From Streptomyces sp. LBL (GTDB lineage: Bacteria > Actinomycetota > Actinomycetes > Streptomycetales > Streptomycetaceae), in assembly GCF_029893585.1 (NCBI RefSeq), contig NZ_JARXYX010000023.1:84485-148484 (forward strand): 64,000 nucleotides of DNA. Direction: 5' to 3'. The position numbers were made by a program, and so were the translations under genes. Positions 1 to 8,243 of the stretch are shown in pieces. Position 1 is the stretch's first letter; each line of letters starts with the position of its first letter. Below the pieces are notes generated by a model. It was not told the DNA's origin, did not search any database, and saw only the letters and a list, made by a program, of their open reading frames with translations.

Positions 1-1
1 G

Positions 2-214
2 GAGACCGGTGCCGCTCCCGACGACCCGCTGCCGGGCCTGATCGCCGGTCAGATCTGCTGGATCCACCAGACGGTTTTCGTCGCCGTCGGCCGAGAGATG
101 GTCGCCGGACGCAATCCGGACGAAGTGTCACGAGAGATACTCGTGCTTCTCGATGGCATCGAGGAGCTGTTGAGTGAGAAGGTGCTCAACTACGGCGCAC
201 GAGGCGTCCGGTGA
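2..214 (+). CDS. TetR-type regulator, C-terminal end only (partial)
   Basis: An open frame enters from the left edge and stops at 212-214. The visible 70 residues are helical (WIHQTVFVAVGREMVAG, then LVLLDGIEELLSEKVLNYG) and look like the ligand-binding C-terminal half of a TetR-family repressor. The DNA-binding half lies outside the window, so the family call rests on the helical tail and on its position just upstream of a fatty-acid-type dehydrogenase. It could be another all-helical regulator. Confidence 0.5.
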   Translation, partial: ETGAAPDDPLPGLIAGQICWIHQTVFVAVGREMVAGRNPDEVSREILVLLDGIEELLSEKVLNYGARGVR

Positions 215-361
215 TCCGCGCCGGTGTGATGTCCGTCAGATGAGACGTGACGCGCGTTACTTAGCGGTCACAGCACCCCTCGCGAGCGCTATGGTCCGCC
301 GAAGAGCCAATTTGAACAGCGTGTGAGCGCTCGTGTGCAGTCATCAAAGGGGAGTCGCACA

Positions 362-1210
362 GTGGCACGGAAGCTTGCCGTCATCGGCGCCGGCCTGATG
401 GGTTCCGGTATCGCCCAGGTCTCCGCACAGGCCGGCTGGGACGTCGTCCTGCGCGACGTGACCGACGAGGCACTCAAACGGGGCACCGACGGCATCAAGG
501 CCTCGTACGACAAGTTCGTGAGCAAGGGCAAGCTGGAGGCGCACGACGCCGACGCCGCCCTCGCCCGGATCACCGCGACCACCGATCTGGACGCCGCCGC
601 CGACGCGGACATCGTCGTCGAGGCCGTCTTCGAGAAGCTGGAAGTCAAGCACGAGATCTTCCGCACGCTCGACAAGATCGTCCGCGACGACGCCGTCCTC
701 GCCTCCAACACCTCCGCCATCCCGATCACCAAGATCGCGGCCGTGACGGAGCGCCCGGAGCGCGTCGTCGGCACGCACTTCTTCTCGCCGGTTCCGATGA
801 TGCAGCTGTGCGAACTCGTGCGCGGCTACAAGACGAGCGACGAAACCCTCGCCATCGCACGGGAGTTCGCCGAGTCCGTCGGCAAGACCTGCATCGTCGT
901 CAACCGGGACGTGGCCGGCTTTGTGACGACCCGTCTCATCTCGGCGCTCGTGGTCGAGGCCGCCAAGCTCTACGAGTCGGGCGTGGCCACCGCCGAGGAC
1001 ATCGACCTCGCCTGCAAGCTGGGCTTCGGCCACGCGATGGGCCCGTTGGCGACGGCGGACCTGACCGGCGTCGACATCCTGCTGCACGCCACCAGCAACA
1101 TCTACACCGAGTCGCAGGACGAGAAGTTCGCCCCGCCGGAGCTGATGCGCCGGATGGTGGACGCCGGTGACATCGGACGCAAGAGCGGGCAGGGCTTCTA
1201 CAAGCACTGA
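362..1210 (+). CDS. 3-hydroxybutyryl-CoA dehydrogenase
   Basis: Predicted NAD(P)-dependent oxidation/reduction of 3-hydroxyacyl-CoA and acetoacetyl-CoA in short-chain fatty-acid or polyhydroxybutyrate metabolism; cytosolic. The 282 residues match the usual length. An N-terminal Rossmann motif GAGLMGSG lies at residues 9-16, the catalytic His of GTHFFSP is near residue 139, and the C-terminal helical domain ends KSGQGFYKH. I chose the GTG at 362 because AAAGGGGAG sits about 8 nt upstream and the protein then begins ARKLAVIGAG as the family does; an upstream in-frame start at 323 has no ribosome site. The last codons and stop are copied in the repeat array that follows. Confidence 0.9.
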   Translation: MARKLAVIGAGLMGSGIAQVSAQAGWDVVLRDVTDEALKRGTDGIKASYDKFVSKGKLEAHDADAALARITATTDLDAAADADIVVEAVFEKLEVKHEIFRTLDKIVRDDAVLASNTSAIPITKIAAVTERPERVVGTHFFSPVPMMQLCELVRGYKTSDETLAIAREFAESVGKTCIVVNRDVAGFVTTRLISALVVEAAKLYESGVATAEDIDLACKLGFGHAMGPLATADLTGVDILLHATSNIYTESQDEKFAPPELMRRMVDAGDIGRKSGQGFYKH

Positions 1211-1230
1211 GATGCAGGGAGATCCCCGAT

Positions 1231-1377
1231 GCAAGCACCGTGACCTCCGGCGTGAGCACCGGAACCTCCGGCGTAAGCACCGCGACCTCCGGCGTAAGCA
1301 CTGAAACCTCCGAGACAAGCACCGGGACCTCCGGCGCAAGCACTGAAACCTCCGAGACAAGCACTGACACCTCCGGA
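1231..1377. repeat. 21-bp tandem repeat array, about 7 copies
   Basis: ACCTCC recurs at 1243, 1264, 1285, 1306, 1327, 1348 and 1369, an exact 21-bp period. The unit is roughly ACCTCCGGCGTAAGCACTGA. Its AAGCACTGA part is identical to the last two codons and stop of the preceding dehydrogenase (1202-1210). The period is a multiple of three, so both strands stay open, but no start or known protein supports translation. It fills most of the 330-bp gap before the STAS gene. Confidence 0.9.
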
Positions 1378-1540
1378 ACCGCACACGCCCCCGGCGCCGC
1401 ACACGCCCGGGTGAATTCGGTATCGGTTCGCTTACAGACGGCAACCTCTGAGCGTCGAGCGGCGTCAGAGGTTGCATCACCTGGCACACGGCAAGGCGAC
1501 ACATTCGCGGAGCACGGCACCCAGCCACAGGGGAGCGCAT

Positions 1541-1864
1541 ATGTACATCAGGGGCGACCACGCCGAGCTGGTCGTCGGGGGCCGCCTCGACGTCCGCAGC
1601 GCGGCGGACGCCCGTACGGTCCTGCACTCGGCCGTCGACGACGGAGTCGGCGATCTGGTACTGGACCTGTCCGAGCTGGACTCCTGGGACGCCACCGGAC
1701 TCGGGGTGATCATGGGAGCGCACCGACGGGCCGGCCGCTGCGGCCGACGCCTGGTCCTGCGCGACGTACCGCCACAGATGCAGCGCCTGCTCGTCGCCAC
1801 GAGACTGCACCGCATCCTGGCGATCGAGGGCGGCATCGGGGTGGAGTCCCTGCCCCGGGTGTGA
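1541..1864 (+). CDS. STAS-domain protein, anti-sigma factor antagonist type
   Basis: A 107-residue single STAS domain of the SpoIIAA/RsbV/BldG family, which binds anti-sigma kinases and is switched by phosphorylation. Visible features are the strand-rich start MYIRGDHAELVVGGRLDV and the loop SWDATGLGVIMG. In classical members this loop reads D-S-S-G with a phosphorylated Ser; here it is D-A-T-G, leaving only Thr as acceptor. The ATG at 1541 has GGGGAG 6-10 nt upstream; a longer frame from 1472 lacks a ribosome site. No kinase partner gene is adjacent, so the partner must be encoded elsewhere. Confidence 0.8.
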   Translation: MYIRGDHAELVVGGRLDVRSAADARTVLHSAVDDGVGDLVLDLSELDSWDATGLGVIMGAHRRAGRCGRRLVLRDVPPQMQRLLVATRLHRILAIEGGIGVESLPRV

Positions 1865-2129
1865 CACCCGGAACCGATGTGGTCCGGCGGAGCGGGAGAG
1901 AATGTCCGATACGACGCGAAACGTATGACGCTCGCAATCCTGATGAGAATGTAACGTCTCGGACGGCGCGGGGCCCCCGGCTGTCGTGGATACTGTGCCA
2001 AGGTTTAGGGTTCGGTCGCCCGCAGTGTGACAACCCTCGAGCGGGCCCGGACCAGAAGCGACAGCGCGGTGTGCAACAGGCCGGGAGGGGCCGGAACTGG
2101 CACACGACGCTTTTGGGGGGCTTGAACCT

Positions 2130-4799
2130 ATGGACCCGAACGACCGGGAACCCGAGGAGTACGGCCACGACGATGGGAGCATCTCCCAGTCGAGTGCATT
2201 CGAGACCGGTGCAGGCCCCGCGCCGCGCCCGCGTCCGCCCAGGGACTCCCGCACGCCCGACTTCACACCCCACGCACCCGCACCGGCCCGCACGGTGCGG
2301 CTCGTCACGGGCGACTACCTGCTCACCGTCAACCCCGTCGACGGCAGCGAGATAGAGCTCCGCCCGCCTGTGCACACCTCCCGCTCGAGCGCGACCGAGA
2401 GCGGGGGAGCACCACCTGCCAGGCCCGCGAAACTCACCACCGCCGAACGCGCCGAGGCCGCCCGCGCCGCCACCCCACCGGTCCCGCCCGGCCCGCCCCG
2501 GCCCGAGCTGCCACTGCTGGCCCGCCAGGACGTACGCGAACGTCTCGTACGGCTGCTCGCCCGCGGCCGCTCCGTCCGGCTGACCGGCCCGGCCGGCTCC
2601 GGCCGCACCAGCCTCCTCGACGTCGTCGCCGAGGACTGCGCGGACCTCGCCCCCGACGGCGTCATCCGCCTCAGCGGCTTCCGCCGCGCCGCGAGCGACC
2701 TGCTGTACGACCTCTTCTACGCCGTCCACAACGCGCCCCTGCACCGCCCCGGCCGGGACGAGCTGCTCGGCCTGGTCCGGGAGATCGGTGCGGTCGTCGT
2801 CCTCGACGACGTCGAGTTCGGCGGGACCGCCCTCGACGAGCTGCTGGACGCCACACCCGAGTGCGCCTTCCTGATCGCGGCCACCCCCGATGTGCCCGCC
2901 CCGTCCGCCGGTTCCGCCCTCGAAGAGGTCTCCCTCGGCGGCCTGGAACGCGCCGACGGCGTGGAACTCCTGGAGCGCGCGGTCGGCCGGGTGCTCACGG
3001 AGGAGGAGTCCAACTGGGCCGGCGACCTCTGGTTCGAGTCCGAAGGGCTGCCCCTGCGTTTCGTCCAGGCCGGGGCCCTGCTGCGGCAGCGCGACCGGCT
3101 GCGGGCGGGCGCCGGTGCCGTCGACGAGTTCGGTGTCTTCGCGGACGCCCTCCCGGCCGACGTGCCCTTCGAACCGGACGAGAACGAGAACGTCCCCCTG
3201 TCCTCGGTCGGCGAGACCGCCGCGCCCGCCCCGCTGCTCGCCTCCCGGCTCAGCGACTCGGCGCGCGCCACCCTGCGGTTCGCCGTCGCCCTCGGCGGCG
3301 AGGTGCCCCACCAGGCCCATCTGCCCGCACTCGTCGGCGACACCCACGCGGACGCCGCGCTCGGTGAACTGGCCGTCTGCGGACTGGTCTCCCCGGTCGG
3401 CTCCCGCTATCGGCTCGCCACCGGCGTCCAGGCCCAGCTGGAGGCCGCCGGATACGGCGACGAGGCCGAGGCCCGCGCACTCGCCGCCGCCCAGCACTAC
3501 ACCTGGTGGGCCGGACACCCCTCGGTCACCCCGGAGCGGGTGTGCGCCGAGGCGGACGCCCTGCTCGGCGCCCTCACCGGCCTCGTCCCGGCCACGGCCC
3601 CGCCCGCCGAGGGCGAGGAGAGCCCCGGTGTTCAGCTGGCCCGCACGGCGGCACCCGCGTTCGCCGCGGGCGGGCACTGGAGTGCCTGGGAGCGAGCGCT
3701 GCGCTCCGGCGCCGAGGCCTCCCGGCTCGCCGGTGAGGTCGCCGAACAGGCCTACTTCCACCACGAACTGGGCGTCCTCGCGCTCTGCGACGGACAGCTC
3801 GACCGGGCCCGCGCCGAACTGGAGGCCTCCATCGGCCTGCGCGGCGCCCTCTCCGACAAGCGCGGTACCGTCGCCGGCCGCCGCGCCCTGGCCCTGGTCG
3901 CCGACCGCTCCGGCGACACCCCCGGCCTGGCCCTTCTGCCCGGCCTCGGTGCCATGGCAGGGGAGGAGGTGCCCGACGCGCGGTCCGAGGAGTCCCAGTC
4001 GCCCCCGGGCGGCGTCCTGGCCGCGTTCCCGCCGCTCCAACCGCCCTCCGACAGCGGCACGCTGGTCACGTACCGCTCGTCGTCCTCCGCACCCGCCGCG
4101 TCCCGGCCCACCGGGCTGACTCCGTCGACGCACAAGGCGCGCGGCGGTCTCAGGGGCCTGGCCCGGCGCAACCTCGTGGCGGCGGGCGCGGGCGCGCTGC
4201 TGGTGGCCGTACTGGGCACGGTGGTGACGCTCGGCGCCACCTCCGACAACGACGCCAACCCGCCGGCCAAGCAGGTCAGCGTGGACCCGTCCGCCAGCCA
4301 GGGCACGGACGACGGCAGCCTGGGCGCCGACGTACCGAAGAACGACGACGGCAGCAGCGGCGCCGACACGGTGGCCGTCCGGCCGAGCGACCTGGGCCCC
4401 GACGGCATGCTCGGTACGTCCGACGACCCGACGCCGACGGATCCGGCGACGCCGTCCGGCGACCCGAGCACGACGAAGGAACCGAGCAGCGGCCCGTCGA
4501 GCTCCTCGAAGCCGTCCACGACGACTCCGCCCACGTCCCCGTCCAAGCCGCCCACGTCCCCGTCGACACCGCCGACGGTTCCCTCGACCGATCCGTCCAC
4601 GGACCCGCCGACGGGCACCCCGACGGATCCTCCGACGGACCCGCCCACGGACCCGCCGACGACCTCCCCGGGGAGCTCCGACTCGGCCAGCGGCCCCGCG
4701 TCCTCCAGCGCCCCCGTGGAGACCAGCAGCTCCGCGAGCGCCGGCGCCCCGCAGAGCAGCGAGGCGGGCTCACCGGGCACCTCGGACCCGGTGATCTGA
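2130..4799 (+). CDS. Membrane-anchored P-loop ATPase-like protein with long Ser/Thr/Pro tail
   Basis: An 889-residue protein. After a disordered Pro/Ala-rich start there is a Walker A motif GPAGSGRTS near residues 152-160 with AVVVLDD about 60 residues later as a plausible Walker B. Ala-rich helical regions of winged-helix/TPR appearance follow. A single hydrophobic segment (LVAAGAGALLVAVLGTVVTLG, about 681-703) precedes a roughly 185-residue low-complexity tail of PTDPPTDPPTDPP type. I infer an intracellular STAND/AAA-like ATPase domain, one membrane span and an extracellular tail. GGGGGG lies 9 nt before the ATG. The function is not known to me. A strong terminator follows. Confidence 0.75.
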   Translation: MDPNDREPEEYGHDDGSISQSSAFETGAGPAPRPRPPRDSRTPDFTPHAPAPARTVRLVTGDYLLTVNPVDGSEIELRPPVHTSRSSATESGGAPPARPAKLTTAERAEAARAATPPVPPGPPRPELPLLARQDVRERLVRLLARGRSVRLTGPAGSGRTSLLDVVAEDCADLAPDGVIRLSGFRRAASDLLYDLFYAVHNAPLHRPGRDELLGLVREIGAVVVLDDVEFGGTALDELLDATPECAFLIAATPDVPAPSAGSALEEVSLGGLERADGVELLERAVGRVLTEEESNWAGDLWFESEGLPLRFVQAGALLRQRDRLRAGAGAVDEFGVFADALPADVPFEPDENENVPLSSVGETAAPAPLLASRLSDSARATLRFAVALGGEVPHQAHLPALVGDTHADAALGELAVCGLVSPVGSRYRLATGVQAQLEAAGYGDEAEARALAAAQHYTWWAGHPSVTPERVCAEADALLGALTGLVPATAPPAEGEESPGVQLARTAAPAFAAGGHWSAWERALRSGAEASRLAGEVAEQAYFHHELGVLALCDGQLDRARAELEASIGLRGALSDKRGTVAGRRALALVADRSGDTPGLALLPGLGAMAGEEVPDARSEESQSPPGGVLAAFPPLQPPSDSGTLVTYRSSSSAPAASRPTGLTPSTHKARGGLRGLARRNLVAAGAGALLVAVLGTVVTLGATSDNDANPPAKQVSVDPSASQGTDDGSLGADVPKNDDGSSGADTVAVRPSDLGPDGMLGTSDDPTPTDPATPSGDPSTTKEPSSGPSSSSKPSTTTPPTSPSKPPTSPSTPPTVPSTDPSTDPPTGTPTDPPTDPPTDPPTTSPGSSDSASGPASSSAPVETSSSASAGAPQSSEAGSPGTSDPVI

Positions 4800-4816
4800 C
4801 GACCCGTTCAGCACGG

Positions 4817-4854
4817 AAGGGCCCGGTCCGCCGACGACAGCGGACCGGGCCCTT
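4817..4854 (+). terminator. Rho-independent-type hairpin
   Basis: A perfect 15-bp inverted repeat (AAGGGCCCGGTCCGC with its complement) around an 8-nt loop lies 17 nt after the P-loop gene stop. There is no strong U-tract, as is usual in Streptomyces. Confidence 0.85.
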
Positions 4855-4890
4855 CTCGTCGTGGCGGATCGACCGGGTGGGGGAGCGACC

Positions 4891-5015
4891 GTCAGAACAG
4901 CCGCGGCGTGTGACCGTCAGGACAACCGCAGCGTGTGACCGTCAGGACAACCGCAGCGTGTGACCGTCAGGACAACCGCAGCGTGTGACCGTCAGGACAA
5001 CCCGCAGCGTGTGAC
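4891..5015. repeat. 25-bp tandem repeat array copying the 3' end of nucS
   Basis: GTCAG recurs at 4891, 4916, 4941, 4966 and 4991 (period 25, last unit 26). On the minus strand the unit reads CTGCGG-TTGTCCTGA-CGGTCACACG. It is a diverged copy of the last nucS codons and stop (CTGCGG-CTGTTCTGA-GAGTCACACG). Copies are contiguous with no spacers, so this is not CRISPR. Confidence 0.93.
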
Positions 5016-5017
5016 TC

Positions 5018-5689
5018 TCAGAACAGCCGCAGCTTGTCGTCCTCGATGCCGCGCAGCCCGTTGTAGTCGAGGACCGTGCAGCCGATGCCCCGGTCCGTGG
5101 CGAGGACGCGGGCCTGGGGCTTGATCTCCTGCGCGGCGAAGACGCCGCGGACCGGGGCGAGATGGGGATCGCGGTTCAACAGTTCGAGATAGCGGGTGAG
5201 TTGCTCGACCCCGTCGATCTCACCGCGCCGTTTGATCTCGACCGCGACGGTCTGCCCGTCCGCGTCCCGGCACAGGATGTCGACCGGCCCGATGGCCGTC
5301 ATGTACTCGCGGCGGATGAGGGTGTAGCCCTCGCCGAGGGTCTCGATGCGATCGGCGAGGAGCTCCTGAAGGTGTGCTTCCACGCCGTCCTTGATCAGGC
5401 CGGGGTCCACGCCCAGTTCGTGCGAGGAGTCGTGGAGGACTTCCTCCATCGTGATGATGAGCTTCTCGCCCGCTTTGTTGATGACGGTCCAGACGCCTTC
5501 CTCGTCGCCCGCACCCTCCTTCAGCGTGCAGGGCGGCGACATCCAGTTCAGTGGCTTGTAGGCCCGGTCGTCCGCGTGGATCGAGACGCTGCCGTCCGCC
5601 TTCACCAGGATCAGACGGGGGGCCGAGGGAAGGTGGGCGGTGAGCCGGCCCGCGTAGTCGACGGAGCAACGGGCAATGACGAGACGCAT
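5018..5689 (-). CDS. nucS: Mismatch-specific endonuclease NucS (EndoMS)
   Basis: Cuts both strands at G-T, G-G and T-T mismatches and provides the MutS/L-independent mismatch repair of actinobacteria. From the ATG at 5689 the protein is 223 residues and begins MRLVIARCSVDYAGRL, the canonical start; a 23-residue upstream extension is open but atypical. The RecB-like nuclease core shows D137 (GPVDILCRD), E151 and K153 (VAVEIKRRG). The C-terminus DKLRLF matches the short motif known to bind the beta clamp. No clear ribosome site precedes the ATG, so translation may be leaderless. The codons for this clamp motif are what the downstream array duplicates. Confidence 0.95.
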   Translation of the reverse strand: MRLVIARCSVDYAGRLTAHLPSAPRLILVKADGSVSIHADDRAYKPLNWMSPPCTLKEGAGDEEGVWTVINKAGEKLIITMEEVLHDSSHELGVDPGLIKDGVEAHLQELLADRIETLGEGYTLIRREYMTAIGPVDILCRDADGQTVAVEIKRRGEIDGVEQLTRYLELLNRDPHLAPVRGVFAAQEIKPQARVLATDRGIGCTVLDYNGLRGIEDDKLRLF

Positions 5690-5757
5690 GGTCGGCAACG
5701 CTACTCGACAGCCACAGGTACGCGCGATTCGCCCTCCGACGCCCAGCCCTCCCGGCA

Positions 5758-5909
5758 CCCACCACCCCCCTCACCCGAGGGTCCGCGGCACGTCCCTCCA
5801 GCCCTCCCGCCCTACCCAGCCACCCGCACGCGAGGACCTGCGGCACATCCCTCCAGCCCTCCCCTCGCCCACCACCCCCCTCACCCGAGGGCTCGCGGCA
5901 CGTCCCTCT
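5758..5909. repeat. About 55-bp imperfect direct repeats, 3 copies
   Basis: Three C-rich units begin near 5758, 5816 and 5868. The first and third share CACCACCCCCCTCACCCGAG and CGCGGCACGTCCCTC; the middle copy is diverged. They fill the start of the 423-bp gap between nucS and the next gene. The rest of the gap (5910-6112) is AT-richer and probably holds the divergent promoters, but I cannot place -10/-35 boxes with confidence. Confidence 0.7.
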
Positions 5910-6112
5910 TGTTCTGGAACATGCCTGTTCGGTTGTGGCCGAAGTGTGCCCAACGAGGCGTGGCTATGTACGCGTTTTCCTGGTGCCGTCACCGTCGGTT
6001 GCCTACGGTAGTAAACGGGAGGTCGCGACTCGTGTACGCAGCGTGTTTGAGTCCCGAACTCCCCTTATCTGTCCGGCAACCCCCGTGACCCGGGGGTGCG
6101 AGAGGAGAACTC

Positions 6113-6505
6113 ATGTCGCTCGACGTCTCACCGGCCCTACTGGAACAGGCCGAGCGAGGCGAGGTCGACGAAGCTGCCTTCGTCGACTGCGTCCGGACCT
6201 CCCTGCCCTACGCATGGGAGATGATCAGCTCTCTGGTGGCCCAACTGAAGGTCGACGGCGGCTCGTTCGCCGACAACCAGACGCCTCCGCCGGACGAGCA
6301 GGCACGCGGCCAGTTACTGCGTGCGCTTGCGAGCGACGCGATACGCGGCGCGCTGCAACGGCACTTCGGGGTCAGGCTGGCCTTCCAGAACTGCCACCGC
6401 GTGGCCGTCTTCCCGTTGGACTCCTCTGTCGACGAGACGCTGGCCCGCTTCACCTCGGCGCGCAACCAGTTGTTGAACCAGTCCCCGGAACTTCGGGACT
6501 GCTGA
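6113..6505 (+). CDS. Small conserved Streptomyces protein (SCO5389-like)
   Basis: A 130-residue acidic, mostly helical cytosolic protein starting MSLDVSPALLEQAERGEVDEAAFVDCVRTSLPYAW. GAGAGGAGA stands just before the ATG. It has no signal peptide and no motif I can assign to a reaction. Position beside nucS matches the arrangement I recall in S. coelicolor. The sequence ends with an Asn/Gln-rich stretch NQLLNQSPELRDC. The function is unknown. Confidence 0.8.
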   Translation: MSLDVSPALLEQAERGEVDEAAFVDCVRTSLPYAWEMISSLVAQLKVDGGSFADNQTPPPDEQARGQLLRALASDAIRGALQRHFGVRLAFQNCHRVAVFPLDSSVDETLARFTSARNQLLNQSPELRDC

Positions 6506-6602
6506 CGCAGTGAGCGTCGGTTTGCCGCTCCGTACCCGGGAGGTGCATTGTGTGCCGGAGCGGCAAGTTCCCTGCCGACCAGATGAGTCGGCGGGGGGCG
6601 GT

Positions 6603-7631
6603 TCAACCAAGGTGCGGGACGACTTCGGCACCGAGCCGCCGTACGTTCTCCTCCGTCGCCGCCAGATCTCCCGAACCCTCGACGAGCAGGGCGAAACGGG
6701 AGACACCGGTGCGCTCGCTGGTCGCCGCGAGCCGGTCGGCGCACAGTCGCGGAGGGCCCACCGGGTGCAGCCCGCAGAGCAGTTCGGTGTACGCCAGCGG
6801 GTCGCGCATCCCGCGCTCGCGGCCGTCCACCGTGACATGGGCGCCGAGCCCCTGTTTCAGCCAGCTGGGCATCGCCTTCGTCAGCGTCTCCACCGCGTCC
6901 TGGCGCCGGTCCGCGATCTGGCAGACGCCCGCCGAGACATGGGCCGCGCCGAGGATCCGCTCCGGCGGATGCCCGCAGACGCGGGCGTGCCTGCGCCACA
7001 GGGCGACCATCTCGGCCTTCTCCTCGTCTCCGGAATGCATCCCGAGCAGCATCGGCAGCCCGCGCTCGGCGGCCAGCCGCACACTCGCCGGTGATGTGCA
7101 CGCGACGATCACCTCGGGGCCCGCGGTGTCGGTCAGCGCCTCCGACGGACGGGGGACGACGGGCACTTCGCGGAACGTGAACCGCTCGCCGGAGGCCGCG
7201 ACCGCCGGTTCCCGCAGCCAGCGGACCAGCAGATCGAGTGATTCCGGGAACCCCGACTCGTACGCCTCCAGCCCCGTGCCGAAGACCTCCAGGTCGACCC
7301 ACGGACCGCCGCGCCCCACACCCAGCGAGAAGCGGCCGCCGCTCGTCAGGTGCAGCAGCGCGGCCTGTTCGCCGAGGGACACGGGGTGGGTGGTGGACAG
7401 CACGCTCACGGCCGTGCCGACGGTGATGCGGCGGGTGCGGCCGAGCAGTAACGCGGCCAGGGTGACTGCCGACGGGCAGGTGCCGTACGGCACGAAGTGG
7501 TGCTCGGCCAGCCAGACCGCGTCCAGCCCGGCCTCCTCGGCGACCTCCGCCGAGCGGACCGCGCGGTGCAGCGCCTCCCCCTGGCCCTGCCCCGGGAACT
7601 GGGCCGCCAATACGAAACAACCTACGCGCAT
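6603..7631 (-). CDS. LLM-class flavin-dependent oxidoreductase
   Basis: A 342-residue bacterial-luciferase-like TIM barrel using F420 or FMN. Supporting motifs are MRVGCFVLAAQFPGQGQGE at the N-terminus, the AEEAGLDAVWLAEHHF segment (typical EHH/F strand-2 region), RITVGTAVSVLSTTHPV and GGRFSLGVGRGGP. The ATG at 7631 has AGGAAGAG immediately upstream; frames reaching to 8111 run into the neighbouring plus-strand gene and are not supported. The substrate cannot be inferred from sequence or neighbours. Confidence 0.88.
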   Translation of the reverse strand: MRVGCFVLAAQFPGQGQGEALHRAVRSAEVAEEAGLDAVWLAEHHFVPYGTCPSAVTLAALLLGRTRRITVGTAVSVLSTTHPVSLGEQAALLHLTSGGRFSLGVGRGGPWVDLEVFGTGLEAYESGFPESLDLLVRWLREPAVAASGERFTFREVPVVPRPSEALTDTAGPEVIVACTSPASVRLAAERGLPMLLGMHSGDEEKAEMVALWRRHARVCGHPPERILGAAHVSAGVCQIADRRQDAVETLTKAMPSWLKQGLGAHVTVDGRERGMRDPLAYTELLCGLHPVGPPRLCADRLAATSERTGVSRFALLVEGSGDLAATEENVRRLGAEVVPHLG

Positions 7632-7850
7632 CGCTCTTCCTGCTTCCTTGGCTCCGACAGGAGCTCCCCCACACCGCATAACCGTCCGACACGTGCCGAG
7701 GACACGGTCCGGCGAAGAGATTTGCAGATTGTCTGCAGAATGGGTCCCCCGGAAGGGGGCTTGTGGGGTCGGTTCTCCCCGCGGGCCCCGGCCCGCGCCG
7801 CGTAGGCTGGACATGAGCCCTGCAACCTGAAGAGCCCCGTGAGGTGTCCT

Positions 7851-8183
7851 GTGTCCCCGCGTCGCAACCGACCCAAGGGAACCGACTCGTCCGGCCGCAG
7901 TGCCGAGGACGACCGGCCCCGCAGTTACGGCGGCTGGCAGAGCGTGGAGGACTGGCGGGGCGAGCAGTGGAGCGTACGGAACGTGGCCGGGGCGAGCGCG
8001 CAGGGCAAGACGTACCGCTGCCCGGGCTGCGAGCAGCTCATCCCGGACGGCGTCCCGCACGTGGTGGCCTGGCCGGAGCACTCGGGGGTCGACGAGCGCC
8101 GGCACTGGCACAAGGCGTGCTGGAACGCCAAGGACCGCCGCACCACGCGGGTGCAGCGGCCCCGTAACGCGCCGAGGTTCTGA
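7851..8183 (+). CDS. Small zinc-ribbon-like protein
   Basis: A 110-residue basic protein from GTG 7851, with GAGGTG 5-10 nt upstream. The central region is YRCPGC followed about 30 residues later by HWHKACW, a Cys2-His-Cys arrangement that could hold one Zn ion. Homologues are often labelled ATP/GTP-binding because GASAQGKT fits the P-loop pattern, but no other nucleotide-binding feature is present and I consider that label spurious. The role is unknown. A CCGA tetranucleotide run starts exactly at its stop codon. Confidence 0.75.
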   Translation: MSPRRNRPKGTDSSGRSAEDDRPRSYGGWQSVEDWRGEQWSVRNVAGASAQGKTYRCPGCEQLIPDGVPHVVAWPEHSGVDERRHWHKACWNAKDRRTTRVQRPRNAPRF

Positions 8184-8222
8184 CCGACCGACCGACCGAC
8201 CGACCGGACGAACGGCCGACCG
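8181..8222. repeat. GACC tetranucleotide run at the stop codon
   Basis: Starting with the TGA stop at 8181-8183 the sequence reads TGACCGACCGACC and continues for about six perfect 4-bp units, then degenerates to 8222, ending 21 bp before the convergent ABC permease stop. Confidence 0.85.
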
Positions 8223-8243
8223 AACCCGAGCTCTCGCAGCGGG

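Noticed and set aside
1240..2355. 371-codon plus-strand frame through the 21-bp array
   Set aside because: It overlaps the STAS gene and the start of the P-loop gene in another frame and turns Arg/Gly-rich after the array; no ribosome site.
4891..5015. CRISPR-like regular repeats
   Set aside because: Units are directly adjacent with no unique spacers and are copies of the nucS 3' end; no cas genes nearby.
7990..8016. P-loop GASAQGKT in the zinc-ribbon protein
   Set aside because: The pattern match stands alone, with no Walker B or fold support; Cys/His spacing points to metal binding instead.
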